Below, one piece after another: positions 18,453-27,843 of a stretch of DNA of 64,000 nt (the first letter of the stretch is position 1; each line of letters opens with the position of its first letter). Source of the stretch: Sulfuriferula nivalis (GTDB taxonomy: Bacteria; Pseudomonadota; Gammaproteobacteria; Burkholderiales; Sulfuriferulaceae); contig NZ_AP021881.1 of the NCBI RefSeq assembly GCF_009937995.1, forward strand, positions 1,922,001 to 1,986,000. The letters are read 5' to 3'. Under the pieces are notes generated by a model, which saw only the letters and a program-made list of their open reading frames with translations, made no database searches and was not told where the DNA came from. A program made the translations under genes and the position numbers.

Positions 18453-18738
18453 GCCGCACTCCCTGAGACTCGCTCAATTTTGCTACTGATGATCGCAAAG
18501 CCAACAATTCACGCCGCTGCCTGAATAAATAGGTAAGTGATGCCGCCACACCCATACCTGCGCCAACCACAAAAAATATCAAAATCACCAGGATTAGTGG
18601 CATATGCCATTCGTAGCCTAAATAATATCGCAGCGTCACCACTTCACTGTTTTTAACAGCAAAACCCAGTAAAAAGATAAAGAGGATTAGCTTCAATCCT
18701 CCCCCTAAGTAACGCATCAATAATATATTTTTGGCCAT
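18442..18738 (-). CDS. lapA: LapA-domain inner membrane protein
   Basis: Up to 98 residues; the ATG at 18717 (MRYLGGGLKL) is an equally good start and would give 91. Two membrane helices (about 12-30 and 45-70 of the long form) flank the conserved VTLRYYLGYEWHMPLILVIL segment of the LapA/DUF1049 family, followed by a cytoplasmic coil. LapA partners LapB in LPS assembly control. It is the first gene of the operon running to 11374 and lies just downstream of the ihfB terminator, so its promoter must be within or near 18739-18810. Confidence 0.88.
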   Translation of the reverse strand: MAKNILLMRYLGGGLKLILFIFLLGFAVKNSEVVTLRYYLGYEWHMPLILVILIFFVVGAGMGVAASLTYLFRQRRELLALRSSVAKLSESQGVRHGV

Positions 18739-18810
18739 GGCAGGATTTTACCTTAAAAACATTACTAGTCGGGCAGTGCTAGCTTACTGCATTACAGAAT
18801 ATTATCCGAA

Positions 18811-18844
18811 AAAAAACGGCATACCTCGCGATATGCCGTTTTTA
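18811..18844 (-). terminator. Rho-independent terminator after ihfB
   Basis: A perfect stem CGGCATA/TATGCCG (18817-18823 with 18832-18838) extended by A/T pairs, eight-base loop. On the minus strand it is followed by a run of eight T, 22 bases after the ihfB stop. T residues on the other side make it potentially bidirectional. It separates the rpsA-ihfB unit from the lapA operon. Confidence 0.85.
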
Positions 18845-18866
18845 TTACTACTATGCTTCAACCACC

Positions 18867-19154
18867 TTAGCTTGCTGGAAAATCCACACGCTCACGCAAT
18901 TCCTTGCCGGCTTTAAAATGCGGTACGTACTTTTCGGGTACGGCCACTTTTTCGCCAGTTTTAGGATTACGACCCAAACGTGGCGGACGGTAATTCAGGC
19001 TAAAACTACCAAATCCGCGAATCTCAACTCTGTCACCAGCAGCGAGACTCTTGGAAATAGCATCTAATATTGTTTTAACCGCAAATTCCGCATCCGTCGC
19101 GAGCAATTGGGGATGGCGTGTTGCCAACTGCGCAATCAGCTCCGATTTGGTCAT
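18867..19154 (-). CDS. ihfB: Integration host factor subunit beta
   Basis: 95 residues, a normal HU/IHF-family protein. It bends DNA as a heterodimer with IHF-alpha and assists recombination, replication and sigma54 transcription. Diagnostic segments are [11 protein letters not shown] at the N-terminus, the [22 protein letters not shown] beta-arm with its intercalating proline, and [14 protein letters not shown] at the C-terminus. It lies 11 bases after rpsA, the conserved cmk-rpsA-ihfB order, and is closed by a strong terminator. Confidence 0.97.
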   Translation of the reverse strand: MTKSELIAQLATRHPQLLATDAEFAVKTILDAISKSLAAGDRVEIRGFGSFSLNYRPPRLGRNPKTGEKVAVPEKYVPHFKAGKELRERVDFPAS

Positions 19155-19165
19155 GATACAGCCTC

Positions 19166-20884
19166 TCAGGATTCAGCGTTTTTGTTATCTAACTTGGCTC
19201 TTAACAACGCGCCAAGATTGGTTGTACCTGTATTAGCAGACTGATCACCAGCCAATTTTTGCATAGCATCTGATTGCTCTGATGCATCTTTAGCTTTAAT
19301 TGACAAGTTAATGCTACGGCTCTTACGATCCACGTTGATAATCATCGCTTCAACTTCGTCGCCTTCTTTCAGATGGTTACGAATATCTTCAACGCGATCA
19401 CGTGAGAATTCTGAAGCACGCAAGTAACCTTCAACATCATCACCCAACAATATCACAGCGCCTTTAGCATCTAATGATTTAACAGTACCTTTTACGATGC
19501 TGCCTTTGTCAAAGCTAGAAACGAAACTGTTAACTGGATCGCCTTCAACTTGTTTGATACCCAAGGAAATACGTTCACGTTCAACATCAATTGCCAAAAC
19601 AACAGCTTGAACTTCGTCACCTTTCTTGAAGTTGCGAACAGCTTCTTCACCAGGCTGGCTCCAGGACAAATCTGACAAGTGAACCAAACCATCGATACCA
19701 CCAGGCAAGCCGATGAACACACCGAAATCGGTGATAGATTTGATTTGACCGCTAACTTTGTCACCTTTCTTATGGGTGATTTCAAAATCATCCCAAGGAT
19801 TGGTTTTGCATTGTTTCATGCCCAAGGAAATACGACGACGTTCTTCATCGATTTCCAATACCATCACTTCAACTTCATCACCTAACTGAACAACTTTAGA
19901 TGGATGTACGTTTTTGTTGGTCCAGTCCATTTCAGAAACGTGCACCAAACCTTCAATACCAGTTTCGATTTCTACGAATGCGCCGTAGTCGGTCAAGTTA
20001 GCGACTTTACCGAACATACGTGTACCTGATGGGTAACGACGCGCCAAACCGCTCCAAGGATCATCACCCAACTGCTTGATACCCAATGAAACACGGTTTT
20101 TATCTTGATCAAATTTAAGAATCTTAGCTTCGACTTCATCACCCACTTGCACCACTTCTGAAGGATGCTTAACACGACGCCATGCCATGTCAGTAATGTG
20201 CAACAAGCCATCAATGCCGCCCAAATCAACGAAAGCGCCATAGTCAGTAATATTTTTAACCACACCTTTAACAACTGAACCTTCTTGCAGGTTAGCCATA
20301 AGTGCATCACGGTCAGCGCCCATGGTTGCTTCCAACACAGCACGGCGTGACACAACAACGTTATTACGCTTACGATCAAGCTTAATAACTTTCAATTCCA
20401 TCTCTTTATTTTCGTAAGGAGTAGTATCCTTAACAGGACGTGTATCCACCAATGAACCTGGCAAGAATGCACGAATACCATTGACCATAACAGTCAGACC
20501 GCCCTTAACCTTACCATGCACCATACCAGTGATGATTTCGCCTTCTTCCATGGATTTTTCCAAGCTTATCCATGCAGCTAAACGCTTGGCTTTGTCGCGT
20601 GATAATTTAGTCGCGCCATAACCATCTTCCAGCATTTCAATCGCAACACTAACGAAATCGCCAACAGCAACTTCTAGCTCACCACGATCAGAACGGAATT
20701 CTTCGATAGCGATTAAGCTCTCAGATTTCAAACCAGCGTTCACGGTTACAAAATTATCGTCGATACCTACAACTTCAGCGGTAATAACTTCACCTGCGCG
20801 TAGTTCTTGACGGGTTAGGCTCTCTTCAAAAAGAGCTGCAAAACTTTCCATACTGGATTCGGTAGAGGAGGAAACGGTAGACAT
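19166..20884 (-). CDS. rpsA: 30S ribosomal protein S1
   Basis: 572 residues with six S1 RNA-binding repeats; the repeated motif '[29 protein letters not shown]' type segments recur at about 70-residue spacing. S1 binds mRNA leaders and delivers them to the 30S subunit. The first ATG (20884) is chosen because an AAAGGA site precedes it; a second ATG 11 codons in is possible. A perfect -10 box is found 42 bases upstream. The codon use is clean, as expected for a highly expressed gene. Confidence 0.98.
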   Translation of the reverse strand: MSTVSSSTESSMESFAALFEESLTRQELRAGEVITAEVVGIDDNFVTVNAGLKSESLIAIEEFRSDRGELEVAVGDFVSVAIEMLEDGYGATKLSRDKAKRLAAWISLEKSMEEGEIITGMVHGKVKGGLTVMVNGIRAFLPGSLVDTRPVKDTTPYENKEMELKVIKLDRKRNNVVVSRRAVLEATMGADRDALMANLQEGSVVKGVVKNITDYGAFVDLGGIDGLLHITDMAWRRVKHPSEVVQVGDEVEAKILKFDQDKNRVSLGIKQLGDDPWSGLARRYPSGTRMFGKVANLTDYGAFVEIETGIEGLVHVSEMDWTNKNVHPSKVVQLGDEVEVMVLEIDEERRRISLGMKQCKTNPWDDFEITHKKGDKVSGQIKSITDFGVFIGLPGGIDGLVHLSDLSWSQPGEEAVRNFKKGDEVQAVVLAIDVERERISLGIKQVEGDPVNSFVSSFDKGSIVKGTVKSLDAKGAVILLGDDVEGYLRASEFSRDRVEDIRNHLKEGDEVEAMIINVDRKSRSINLSIKAKDASEQSDAMQKLAGDQSANTGTTNLGALLRAKLDNKNAES

Positions 20885-20925
20885 GTATAAAGGAAACCCA
20901 AATTATCCGCAATCAAGCGGGGTAA

Positions 20926-20931
20926 ATTATA
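20926..20931 (-). promoter_or_regulatory. Candidate -10 box for rpsA
   Basis: On the minus strand the sequence is a perfect TATAAT, 42 bases upstream of the rpsA start. No good -35 hexamer sits at 16-18 bases. A 7-bp palindrome (AAGTTAA-TAG-TTAACTT, 20939-20955) covers the cmk stop codon just upstream and overlaps where part of the promoter would be. The call rests on the -10 match and position only. Confidence 0.45.
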
Positions 20932-20941
20932 AAAATCCAAG

Positions 20942-21619
20942 TTAATAGTTAACTTGAACACCTGCTGCTAACTCATAGTTTTTCAAGACAAAATTGACTG
21001 CATCTGCTATGCCAATTTCAGTTGTATCCAACAAGATCGCATCATCTTCTTGCCGTAACGGCGCAACAGTTCGCGCACTATCGCGCGCATCCCTATCCCG
21101 CAAATCATTCAGCAAGTCTGCAAGATTAGCACTAATTCCTTTTTCGATCAACTGCTTATAACGTCTTTGAGAACGTTCTTCAGCACTTGCAGTCAAAAAT
21201 ATTTTTAGCTGCGCATCAGGGAAAACCACTGAACCCATATCCCGCCCATCAGCCACCAGGCCAGGCGCCTGCCTGAATGCATGTTGCCTGTCCAATAAAG
21301 CTGCACGCACTTTAGCCAACACCGCTATTTTGGATGCACCTACACCAGCAGCCTCACTGCGTAGCGCATCGCTGACGTCATTACCATCCAACAGTATCTG
21401 TTGCCCCGCGAACACCACATCCAGATCAAGAGCAATTTGCGCCAAACTTGTCTCATCATCAACCGCCACGTTTTGCAGTTGCGCAGCCACTGCCGTCAAA
21501 CGATACAATGCACCACTATCCAGATAGTGATAGCCCAACTTCTGCGCCACCAGCGCCGCTACCGTACCCTTACCCGAAGCCGACGGCCCATCTATAGCAA
21601 TAACAGGGATTGCCATCAT
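20942..21619 (-). CDS. cmk: Cytidylate kinase
   Basis: 225 residues. Phosphorylates CMP and dCMP with ATP. Walker [18 protein letters not shown], the substrate-binding [11 protein letters not shown] motif and [15 protein letters not shown] are all present, as is the lid arginine region RSQRRYKQL. Overlaps aroA by four bases upstream, followed by rpsA; this aroA-cmk-rpsA order is widespread in betaproteobacteria. Confidence 0.97.
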   Translation of the reverse strand: MMAIPVIAIDGPSASGKGTVAALVAQKLGYHYLDSGALYRLTAVAAQLQNVAVDDETSLAQIALDLDVVFAGQQILLDGNDVSDALRSEAAGVGASKIAVLAKVRAALLDRQHAFRQAPGLVADGRDMGSVVFPDAQLKIFLTASAEERSQRRYKQLIEKGISANLADLLNDLRDRDARDSARTVAPLRQEDDAILLDTTEIGIADAVNFVLKNYELAAGVQVNY

Positions 21620-22905
21620 GAAGTCAGTCCAGCAAACGCCGAAAAATACTCAGGGAAAGTTTTATTCACACAACGCGGATCATTGATACGCACAGCCACC
21701 CCACCCAATGCCACCAGCGAAAAGCACATCGCCATACGATGATCATCGTAGGTATCTATCGTTGCCGCCTGCAATTTCACTGGCGGCGTAATACTAATAT
21801 AGTCCGCACCCTCCTCCACAATTGCGCCGACTTTGCGCAACTCAGTTGCCATAGCGTGAATACGATCTGTTTCTTTAACTCGCCAACTGGCGATATTGCG
21901 CAAGGTTGTTGTGCCCTCTGCGAACAAAGCCACTACAGCAATAGTCATTGCCGCGTCAGGAATATGGTTGAAATCCATATCCACACCACGCAAATACTGA
22001 CCAGCAGATGCTGTAATCGCATTATCCTCATACACGATATTGGCACCCATTTGCGCCAGCGCCTCAGCAAAACGCACGTCGCCTTGTATGCTGGTACGCC
22101 CGACACCTTCAACACGGACAGGCCCTAGTCCTAACACACCTGCTGCAAGAAAATACGAAGCAGATGACGCATCACCCTCGACCGTGATGACTGATGGACT
22201 GACATAGCGTTGACCCGCAGCAATACTGAACGACTGCCAGCCATCTCGCACTACATTCACACCAAAACGCTGCATCAGATTCAGCGTAATTTCTACATAA
22301 GGCTTGGAAATCAACTCGCCATCGACTTTGATTGTCACAGCACGCCCAGTCATCGGCGCCGCCAGCAACAACCCCGTCAGAAACTGGCTGGATACATTAC
22401 CTTTAACCGTCGCCACCGCATGATCGGTAGGTTGCAAAGGTGAAATCTTCAACGGCGGAAAGCCCGCCACATCCAAATATTCAATCTGAGCACCTAATTG
22501 ACGTAAACCATCAACCAAATCCCCTATCGGACGCTCATGCATACGCGCCACACCAGACAAAGTGTAATCGCCATGCGATAAGGCCAGCGCAGCAGTCAAT
22601 GAACGAAATGCCGTGCCAGCATTACCCAGAAACAAATCCGCCGCTGCATTAGGAAATTGCCCGCCCACACCAACCACATCATAATCACGACTGTTATCTA
22701 CTTGCGTAACCGACACACCCAGCTTGGTCAATGCCGCCAGCATTACCTGAGTGTCATCCGAATCCAGCAAATGATTAATTCGCGTTTTACCCTCAGCCAG
22801 TGCTGACAACAATAAAATCCGGTTCGATATACTCTTGGAGCCAGGCAATACCACGGCACCCTGAGCATGTTTTAACGGTGATAAATCAAGAAATTCCATG
22901 TACAT
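21616..22905 (-). CDS. aroA: 3-phosphoshikimate 1-carboxyvinyltransferase (EPSP synthase)
   Basis: 429 residues. Transfers the enolpyruvyl group of PEP to shikimate 3-phosphate in aromatic amino-acid synthesis. Motifs: [20 protein letters not shown] at the N-terminus, [17 protein letters not shown] (the glyphosate/PEP-binding loop, class I-like with GNAGTA), and the C-terminal KETDRI and [10 protein letters not shown]. The ATG two codons in (22899) could be the true start. In many relatives tyrA or pheA precedes aroA; here dnaQ does, 31 bases upstream. Confidence 0.97.
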   Translation of the reverse strand: MYMEFLDLSPLKHAQGAVVLPGSKSISNRILLLSALAEGKTRINHLLDSDDTQVMLAALTKLGVSVTQVDNSRDYDVVGVGGQFPNAAADLFLGNAGTAFRSLTAALALSHGDYTLSGVARMHERPIGDLVDGLRQLGAQIEYLDVAGFPPLKISPLQPTDHAVATVKGNVSSQFLTGLLLAAPMTGRAVTIKVDGELISKPYVEITLNLMQRFGVNVVRDGWQSFSIAAGQRYVSPSVITVEGDASSASYFLAAGVLGLGPVRVEGVGRTSIQGDVRFAEALAQMGANIVYEDNAITASAGQYLRGVDMDFNHIPDAAMTIAVVALFAEGTTTLRNIASWRVKETDRIHAMATELRKVGAIVEEGADYISITPPVKLQAATIDTYDDHRMAMCFSLVALGGVAVRINDPRCVNKTFPEYFSAFAGLTS

Positions 22906-22936
22906 TCCAACAATTCGTTATAAATTTCGTTATAAA

Positions 22937-23638
22937 TTAAACAGATGCTTCAGCCAGCCACAAACATGCACCACGGCTTTCCTTCTGAATCACGGCCAGT
23001 GTAGCTTCATGCTCGCTTAGCTCATCTGTACTGGCAGAAATCACACGTATGGGTGTAGCACTACTGTTAGTGGCTTGAACTTGCGATGACGCCACTTCCA
23101 CATCCATCATCAGACTCTCTTGCCCGCGGGTCATACCAAGATAGACAGCCGCCAGCAACTCGGCATCGAGCAAGGCGCCGTGGAAAGTACGATTGGTGTT
23201 ATCAACTTCATAACGACGACACAACGCGTCCAGATTATTTTTCTGCCCAGGATGTATATCCTTAGCCAGCTTGAGCGTATCCAGCACTTCCGGACAATAG
23301 ACAGTCATAGGCTGACGATTTAAGCGCACCAGCTCGCTGTTAAGAAAGCCGATATCAAACGGTGCATTATGGATAACCAGTTCCGCACCCGCCAGAAACT
23401 CAATCAACTCATCGACAATATCAGCAAAGCGTGGCTTATCCTGCAAAAACTCAGCGGTCAGTCCGTGCACAGCAACCGCCCCAGCATCTATCTCACGATC
23501 AGGATTAAGATAGCGATGAAAATGCTTGCCCGTCGGGCGGCGATTAAACATCTCCACACCCGCCACTTCAATTATACGGTGGCCTTGCTTGGGATCCAGA
23601 CCTGTAGTTTCAGTATCAAGGAAAATTTGCCGAGTCAT
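22937..23638 (-). CDS. dnaQ: DNA polymerase III epsilon subunit (3'-5' proofreading exonuclease)
   Basis: 233 residues. The three DEDDh exonuclease motifs are visible: FLDTETTGLDP (ExoI), HNAPFDIGFLNSEL (ExoII) and the HGALLDAELLAAVYL (ExoIIIepsilon) segment. The C-terminal tail after residue 180 is the clamp/alpha-binding part and is less conserved. It provides proofreading to the replicative polymerase. No rnhA partner is adjacent on either side within this window. Confidence 0.96.
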   Translation of the reverse strand: MTRQIFLDTETTGLDPKQGHRIIEVAGVEMFNRRPTGKHFHRYLNPDREIDAGAVAVHGLTAEFLQDKPRFADIVDELIEFLAGAELVIHNAPFDIGFLNSELVRLNRQPMTVYCPEVLDTLKLAKDIHPGQKNNLDALCRRYEVDNTNRTFHGALLDAELLAAVYLGMTRGQESLMMDVEVASSQVQATNSSATPIRVISASTDELSEHEATLAVIQKESRGACLWLAEASV

Positions 23639-23695
23639 AGCGCGTTTACAAAGCAGATAAAGTCCAGAATTTTACCCTTAAATCAGCCCCGACTC

Positions 23696-24181
23696 TCAAT
23701 TTTCCGCAATCGCCAATGCGGTTTTACTCACCACCCGCCGCAGAATAAAGCTGGAATGCACACCCGTCACACCCGTGATGCGATTGATTTTATTTAACAA
23801 TAGCTCCTGATAAGCATCCATATCCCTCACCGCCACTTTAAGCTGGTAATCAGCCGATTGCCCCGTAATCAGCAAACACTCAATCACCTCAGGAATATCA
23901 GCAATACTCGCTTCAAAATGATCGAAGCGCTCCGGTGTATGCTGATCCATAGAGATATGTATCAACGCCATCAGCGACAGCCCTAGCGCTTTAGCATCTA
24001 CGAGCGCACGGTAACCGATAATAATACCCGCATCCTCCAACGCCCGCACGCGGCGCAAACACGGTGATGGCGACAAACCTATTGCATCAGCTAAATCCTG
24101 ATTACTCATACGCCCATCGACCTGTAACAGTCGCAAAATTTGACGATCAAACTTATCAATATCCACCATAATTGCGTACAC
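23696..24181 (-). CDS. Lrp/AsnC-family transcriptional regulator
   Basis: 161 residues; the ATG four codons in (24169, MVDIDKFDRQILRLLQ) resembles the usual start. N-terminal winged helix-turn-helix (DKFDRQILRLLQVDGRMSNQDLADAIGLSPSPCLRRVRALE), then an RAM ligand-binding domain with ITGQSADYQLKVAVRD. These proteins sense amino acids and regulate nearby metabolism. It is transcribed divergently from leuA with 143 AT-rich bases between, so control of leuA by a branched-chain amino acid is a reasonable inference, though Lrp-type global roles are also possible. Confidence 0.93.
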   Translation of the reverse strand: MYAIMVDIDKFDRQILRLLQVDGRMSNQDLADAIGLSPSPCLRRVRALEDAGIIIGYRALVDAKALGLSLMALIHISMDQHTPERFDHFEASIADIPEVIECLLITGQSADYQLKVAVRDMDAYQELLLNKINRITGVTGVHSSFILRRVVSKTALAIAEN

Positions 24182-24324
24182 CTTAAATTTTAAGATACAA
24201 AAAATACATTAAATCAAATATAACGCAATTTTATGCCAATTTATAGTGATTTTATCGTCAATTACGCAAGCACATTGCGGACGAATTTACGTAACATACT
24301 CACATAGTCATTAAGGAGTGCAGC

Positions 24325-25986
24325 ATGTTAAAAAACCCATCAACCAAATACACAGCCTTTCCGCCCGTTGCGTTAAGCGACAGGCAATGGCCGAACCGCA
24401 CTCTCACCACACCACCCATCTGGATGAGCACAGATTTGCGTGATGGTAATCAATCCCTGTTTGAACCGATGAATGCAGAACGCAAATTACGCATGTTCAA
24501 AACATTATGCGACATCGGCTTCAAGGAAATCGAAGTTGCGTTTCCATCCGCCTCACAGACGGATTTCGACTTTGTACGCCAAATTATTGAAGATGGCCAC
24601 ATCCCCGACGATGTCACTATAGAAGTACTCACCCAGGCACGCGAACACCTCATTCGTCGCACCATGGAATCGCTCAAGGGTGCACGCCGCGCCATTGTTC
24701 ACGTTTACAACGCCACCTCCAAACCCTTTCGCGATGTTGTATTTGGCATGAGCAAAGCTGAAGTATTAGACATGGCTGTGTCAGCCGTGCAACTCATCAA
24801 ACAGCTCGCTGCCGAGCAACCTGATACCGAATGGGTATTGGAATACAGCCCAGAAACCTTTACCGCGACTGAGCTGGATTTTGCACTGGAAGTCTGTGAC
24901 GCCGTCACCGCCGCGTGGGGTGCTACACCAGACAACAAAGTCATCCTCAATTTACCCACCACAGTAGAAGTTGCCTCGCCCAACGTCTACGCTGACCAAA
25001 TCGAATGGATGCACACCCACCTCGCTCGCCGTGACAGCATCATCCTGAGTTTGCACCCGCACAACGACCGTGGCACCGCAGTAGCGGCGGCTGAATTAGG
25101 CTTAATGGCAGGTGCAGACAGGGTAGAAGGCTGCTTATTCGGCAACGGCGAACGCACAGGCAACGTCGACATTGTCACCCTCGCGCTTAATTTTTATACC
25201 CAGGGCGTTGCACCAGGTCTGGATTTTTCCGACATCAATGCCGTGGCGCGCACGGTTGAATACTGCACGCAGTTACCTATTCATCCACGCCATCCCTACG
25301 TCGGTGATTTGGTGTTCACCGCTTTTTCAGGCTCACATCAGGACGCCATCAAAAAAGGCTTCGCCGCACAAAAGCCGGACGCATTGTGGAACGTACCCTA
25401 CTTGCCTATCGATCCCGCCGACGTCGGACGCAGTTATGGGTCGGTAATACGAGTGAACAGCCAATCAGGCAAAGGCGGCATCGCTTACTTATTGGAAAAT
25501 GAATATGGATTAGCCTTGCCACGCCGCCTGCAAGTCGAGTTTTCTGGTGAGGTGCAGCGCTACATGGACGACCACGGCGGCGAAATGAGCGCAGCAGATA
25601 TCTGGGCGCTGTTCCAGCAGGCTTACCTCGCCCAAAATAAACCCGTACGCTACGTTGAGCATCATTTATTCGAACAAGATGAGACACAAGGCATCTCATT
25701 GACCATCGAGCAAGACAGCAAGCAACATACGCTGACAGGCACAGGCAACGGCCCCATAGACGCTGCCATCCACGCGCTTAACGGCGTCACATCAGGACTA
25801 CAAGTCCGCAGCTTTGAAGAACGCGCCATAGGCCTCAACAAAGGCAGCGACGCAACCGCCTGCGCCTTTGTTGAAGTGAATCGCAAAGATGGTGGCAAAG
25901 AATGCTACGGCGTAGGCATGGACAACAATATCGTGACTGCCTCGATCAAGGCTTTGGTGAGCGGGATGAATAGATTGGCAGGCTAA
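24325..25986 (+). CDS. leuA: 2-isopropylmalate synthase (long, LeuA type 2)
   Basis: 553 residues. Condenses acetyl-CoA with 2-oxoisovalerate in the first step of leucine synthesis. The DRE-TIM catalytic motif is [33 protein letters not shown] holds the metal-binding histidines, and [19 protein letters not shown] is the second signature. The C-terminal regulatory domain (about 430-550) should bind leucine. The N-terminal lead ([16 protein letters not shown]) marks the type 2 clade also seen in actinobacteria and xanthomonads rather than the E. coli type. A clear AAGGAG lies before the ATG. No leucine-rich leader peptide was seen. Confidence 0.96.
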   Translation: MLKNPSTKYTAFPPVALSDRQWPNRTLTTPPIWMSTDLRDGNQSLFEPMNAERKLRMFKTLCDIGFKEIEVAFPSASQTDFDFVRQIIEDGHIPDDVTIEVLTQAREHLIRRTMESLKGARRAIVHVYNATSKPFRDVVFGMSKAEVLDMAVSAVQLIKQLAAEQPDTEWVLEYSPETFTATELDFALEVCDAVTAAWGATPDNKVILNLPTTVEVASPNVYADQIEWMHTHLARRDSIILSLHPHNDRGTAVAAAELGLMAGADRVEGCLFGNGERTGNVDIVTLALNFYTQGVAPGLDFSDINAVARTVEYCTQLPIHPRHPYVGDLVFTAFSGSHQDAIKKGFAAQKPDALWNVPYLPIDPADVGRSYGSVIRVNSQSGKGGIAYLLENEYGLALPRRLQVEFSGEVQRYMDDHGGEMSAADIWALFQQAYLAQNKPVRYVEHHLFEQDETQGISLTIEQDSKQHTLTGTGNGPIDAAIHALNGVTSGLQVRSFEERAIGLNKGSDATACAFVEVNRKDGGKECYGVGMDNNIVTASIKALVSGMNRLAG

Positions 25987-26000
25987 TTCCGACGGGTAAT

Positions 26001-26037
26001 TGTAGGATGGGTAGAACAAAGCGAAACCCATCCTACA
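26001..26037. repeat. REP-like palindrome, copy 1
   Basis: A perfect 12-bp inverted repeat TGTAGGATGGGT / ACCCATCCTACA around a 13-base loop containing CAAAGCGAAA. Fifteen bases after the leuA stop. The same core appears twice more at 27243-27279 and 27646-27676. This kind of GTAGGATGGGT palindrome is a known dispersed repeat in many beta- and gammaproteobacterial genomes. Confidence 0.85.
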
Positions 26038-26046
26038 GGCAAATTA

Positions 26047-26301
26047 TCAGGCAATGAGTTTGTCATATTCCGAATGCAACCCTATCCACATCCACAGAAA
26101 ACCATCATCAACTTCAATTGCAATAGCGCGGTGATGGATACCTATACGCACCGACCAAACCTTACCTACTTTTTTGAAATGTAATGAAGGATGTCGCGAG
26201 TCGCTTTTAAGTAAATCATAATTCTTATCTGCGAGTGTACGAATTTCTACAGGCAGCGAGTCGTAACATTTCCAAAATCGGCTGGTAGTAGAATGCTTCA
26301 C
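26047..26301 (-). CDS. RelE/ParE-superfamily toxin-like protein
   Basis: 84 residues. The pattern of a basic N-terminal helix pair (FWKCYDSLPVEIRTLADKNYDLLKSD) followed by beta strands (HFKKVGKVWSVRIGIHHRAIAIEV, FLWMWIGLHSEYDKLI) is that of the ParE/RelE/HigB fold; the 'WSVRIGxHxRAIAIE' strand is the strongest hint. Such toxins cut mRNA at the ribosome or inhibit gyrase. It overlaps the preceding small gene by four bases, as an antitoxin-toxin pair would. Whether it is active cannot be told from sequence. Confidence 0.78.
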   Translation of the reverse strand: MKHSTTSRFWKCYDSLPVEIRTLADKNYDLLKSDSRHPSLHFKKVGKVWSVRIGIHHRAIAIEVDDGFLWMWIGLHSEYDKLIA

Positions 26302-26498
26302 AGTTTTTTTGTTTTTCCCGCAAGATGCTCAGCAAGCGCCTCATCAATCAGAAAATCAAGCTTCCCCGCATCAGAATCAGACGCGATTTGATGATCCCAG
26401 CGCGTATGTTCATATTCGATAAACCAATTTCGCAATAAAGCAAATGACTGATTGTCGAGGTGCTGAATTTGGTCTTCAATCACTTGAACACTTATCAT
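26298..26498 (-). CDS. Small protein, probable antitoxin of the RelE/ParE-like pair
   Basis: 66 residues, acidic (DQIASDSDAGKLDFLIDEALAEH), ending in a basic tail GKTKKL. I do not recognise a DNA-binding domain of the RHH or Phd type; the LDFLIDEALAEHLAGK segment resembles the C-terminal toxin-wrapping helix seen in several small antitoxins, and a similar layout occurs in unnamed 'addiction module' partners of ParE-like toxins. The role is inferred from its size, charge and the four-base overlap with the toxin gene. Start at 26498 has a GGAGTAACGAATC lead (GGAG) at good spacing. Confidence 0.6.
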   Translation of the reverse strand: MISVQVIEDQIQHLDNQSFALLRNWFIEYEHTRWDHQIASDSDAGKLDFLIDEALAEHLAGKTKKL

Positions 26499-26592
26499 GA
26501 TTCGTTACTCCTATATAACTGGATATTTTAGCCAGAATTATACTTGCAATTCCCAAATATTTGCTGGGGGAAATTGCAATCTATCTCGCACC

Positions 26593-26874
26593 TCAAACGC
26601 AAGCCAGTTCAACCTTACGCCCTGCTCTTGTTGCCAGCGTCACTAACATATCAAGACTAAATTTATCACGTTTACCGCGTACCAAATCAGACACGCGAGA
26701 CTGCCCTATACCTAAATGTTGCGCCGCTTCCACCTGTGTCCAGCCATGTGCAGTTATCGCCTCCCGCACCTGCGCCATCAACGTCGCACGCATCATCAGC
26801 AAAGCGGATTCTTCAGGACTAAACCCTAAATCAGCAAAGACATTACCACTTGATTCAATTATTCCATCATTCAT
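26593..26874 (-). CDS. HigA-like XRE-family antitoxin
   Basis: 93 residues. A helix-turn-helix of the XRE type lies at about 38-75 (AITAHGWTQVEAAQHLGIGQSRVSDLVRGKRDKFSLDMLVTLATRAG). This matches the HTH_37/HigA-like antitoxins that pair with Gp49-type HigB toxins. It would neutralise the toxin encoded immediately upstream and repress the pair's promoter through operator binding. It overlaps the toxin gene by eight bases. Toxin-first order is typical of the higBA group. Confidence 0.88.
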   Translation of the reverse strand: MNDGIIESSGNVFADLGFSPEESALLMMRATLMAQVREAITAHGWTQVEAAQHLGIGQSRVSDLVRGKRDKFSLDMLVTLATRAGRKVELACV

Positions 26875-27190
26875 TGCCTGCTCCTATCAACTGATACCGC
26901 CGCGCAGCCAGCGCAATATCCTCATGTCGTGTTTTTTGCGTTTTCTTCTGAAAAGCATGCAGTACATAAACCGCATCAGCATGCTTGGCCACATAAATCA
27001 CGCGCCATTCACCAAGAATATGCAAACGAATCTCATACACCCCAGAACCAACCGCTAGCATCGGCTTAAAATCAGACGGCATCTGACCGCGCTGTATAGC
27101 ATCCAGCTCAAACCCAGCCTCACGCCGTACTTCAGCAGGAAAATCTTTCAAATCATCGAGACTAGAGCCAATAAATTTAAGCTTCTTCAT
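26867..27190 (-). CDS. HigB-like (Gp49 family) RelE-superfamily toxin
   Basis: 107 residues. Motifs of the phage-derived Gp49-like HigB group: an N-terminal LKFIGSSLDDLKDFPAEVRREAGFELDAIQRG helix pair, GVYEIRLHILGEWRVIYVAKHADAVYVLHAFQKKTQKT, and a basic C-terminus. The arginine and lysine residues in the RLH...WRVIYV and FQKKTQKT parts are where these ribosome-dependent mRNA endonucleases keep catalytic groups. It is the first gene of the second toxin-antitoxin pair and lies 53 bases from the composite repeat that starts at 27243. Confidence 0.9.
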   Translation of the reverse strand: MKKLKFIGSSLDDLKDFPAEVRREAGFELDAIQRGQMPSDFKPMLAVGSGVYEIRLHILGEWRVIYVAKHADAVYVLHAFQKKTQKTRHEDIALAARRYQLIGAGNE

Positions 27191-27242
27191 GACCTGATTA
27201 TATCAATACTTTGATAAATATCAATCTACTTATATAGAAATG

Positions 27243-27676
27243 GTAGGATGGGTAGAGCAAAGCGAAACCCATCAACTAGCGGTGTCCGCACCCTAGGTGC
27301 CACTAGCCCGACTGTCGTTGGTGATAAAGATAATACGATTGAAGAAGCCACCCCTTTTCCCCTTCTGCGCCACCGCGTAGCGGTTAACAAAGCGGGAGCA
27401 GTCGGCGAGGATTGTCTGAGCGCGCAGCGCGAGTTCCGCAGCCGCCCGCTTTGCTAGCCGCTACGTGGGAAGTCCGCAGGACTGGCGCAGCGGGGTGCCC
27501 TTCTCTTTGGTTACTTTCTCTTGGGCAAGCAAGAGAAAGTAACTTGCCGTCGGGCAACCCCGACCTGCATCGAGGTTTTAAACCAGAGTTGATGCAAAGA
27601 AGCCGGAGAAATACATTGAACAAATGCACCGATTTCTCTTGATTTGATGGGTATCACTACGTTCCACCCATCCTAC
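27243..27676. repeat. Composite repeat unit bounded by inverted REP-like ends
   Basis: Left end 27243-27275: GTAGGATGGGT, 13 bases, ACCCATCAA. Right end 27644-27676: TTGATGGGT, 13 bases, ACCCATCCTAC. The two ends are inverted copies: outer arms GTAGGATGGGT/ACCCATCCTAC and inner arms ACCCATCAA/TTGATGGGT match perfectly across about 430 bases. The interior is GC-rich and contains a 13-bp perfect hairpin. There is no transposase. It looks like a non-autonomous, MITE- or BIME-like unit; that classification is inference. Confidence 0.7.
27511..27542. repeat. Perfect 13-bp hairpin in the composite repeat
   Basis: TTACTTTCTCTTG (27511-27523) and CAAGAGAAAGTAA (27530-27542) are exact inverse complements separated by GGCAAG. 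The surrounding 'CTTTGGTTACTTTCTCTT' text is familiar from dispersed repeats in proteobacterial genomes, where it is often mis-called as a small gene. It may be a transcription stop or a structural part of the mobile unit. Confidence 0.8.
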
Positions 27677-27843
27677 TAACTTACATTTGACATTTGATTC
27701 GATGAATTCATGACCGCGCGTAAAACGTTAGGTTGAACGAAGCCGCTATCGCGGAGAAATATTCCCGAACCATCAAATTACGCAGCATAATTTCGTCTCC
27801 CCCAGCAATGGAATTTTGATTACTGTACCACGAGGAGACGACA

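Larger units (their letters stand above)
27191..27843. other. Non-coding accessory segment with repeats
   Basis: No gene I can support lies here; short open frames within 27384-27642 on both strands overlap each other and follow the inverted repeats rather than codon structure. The stretch holds the composite repeat unit (27243-27676), a 13-bp hairpin (27511-27542), and then about 165 bases of AT-rich DNA leading to the recombinase gene. It ends with the GAGGAG ribosome site just before 27844. Confidence 0.75.

Noticed and set aside
24182-24324. Leucine attenuator or T-box before leuA
   Set aside because: No leader frame with leucine runs and no terminator/antiterminator pair; the region is AT-rich and more likely a protein-binding promoter.
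27384-27642. Two overlapping antiparallel frames of 76-81 codons
   Set aside because: Both follow the inverted-repeat text of the composite unit, have arginine/proline/serine-rich composition without a fold, and resemble the often mis-called dispersed repeat.
27727-27733. GTTAGGT, a perfect GTTRRRY core box upstream of the recombinase
   Set aside because: No partner RYYYAAC box or pairing arms lie upstream within the length of an attC site; seven-base degenerate boxes occur often by chance.
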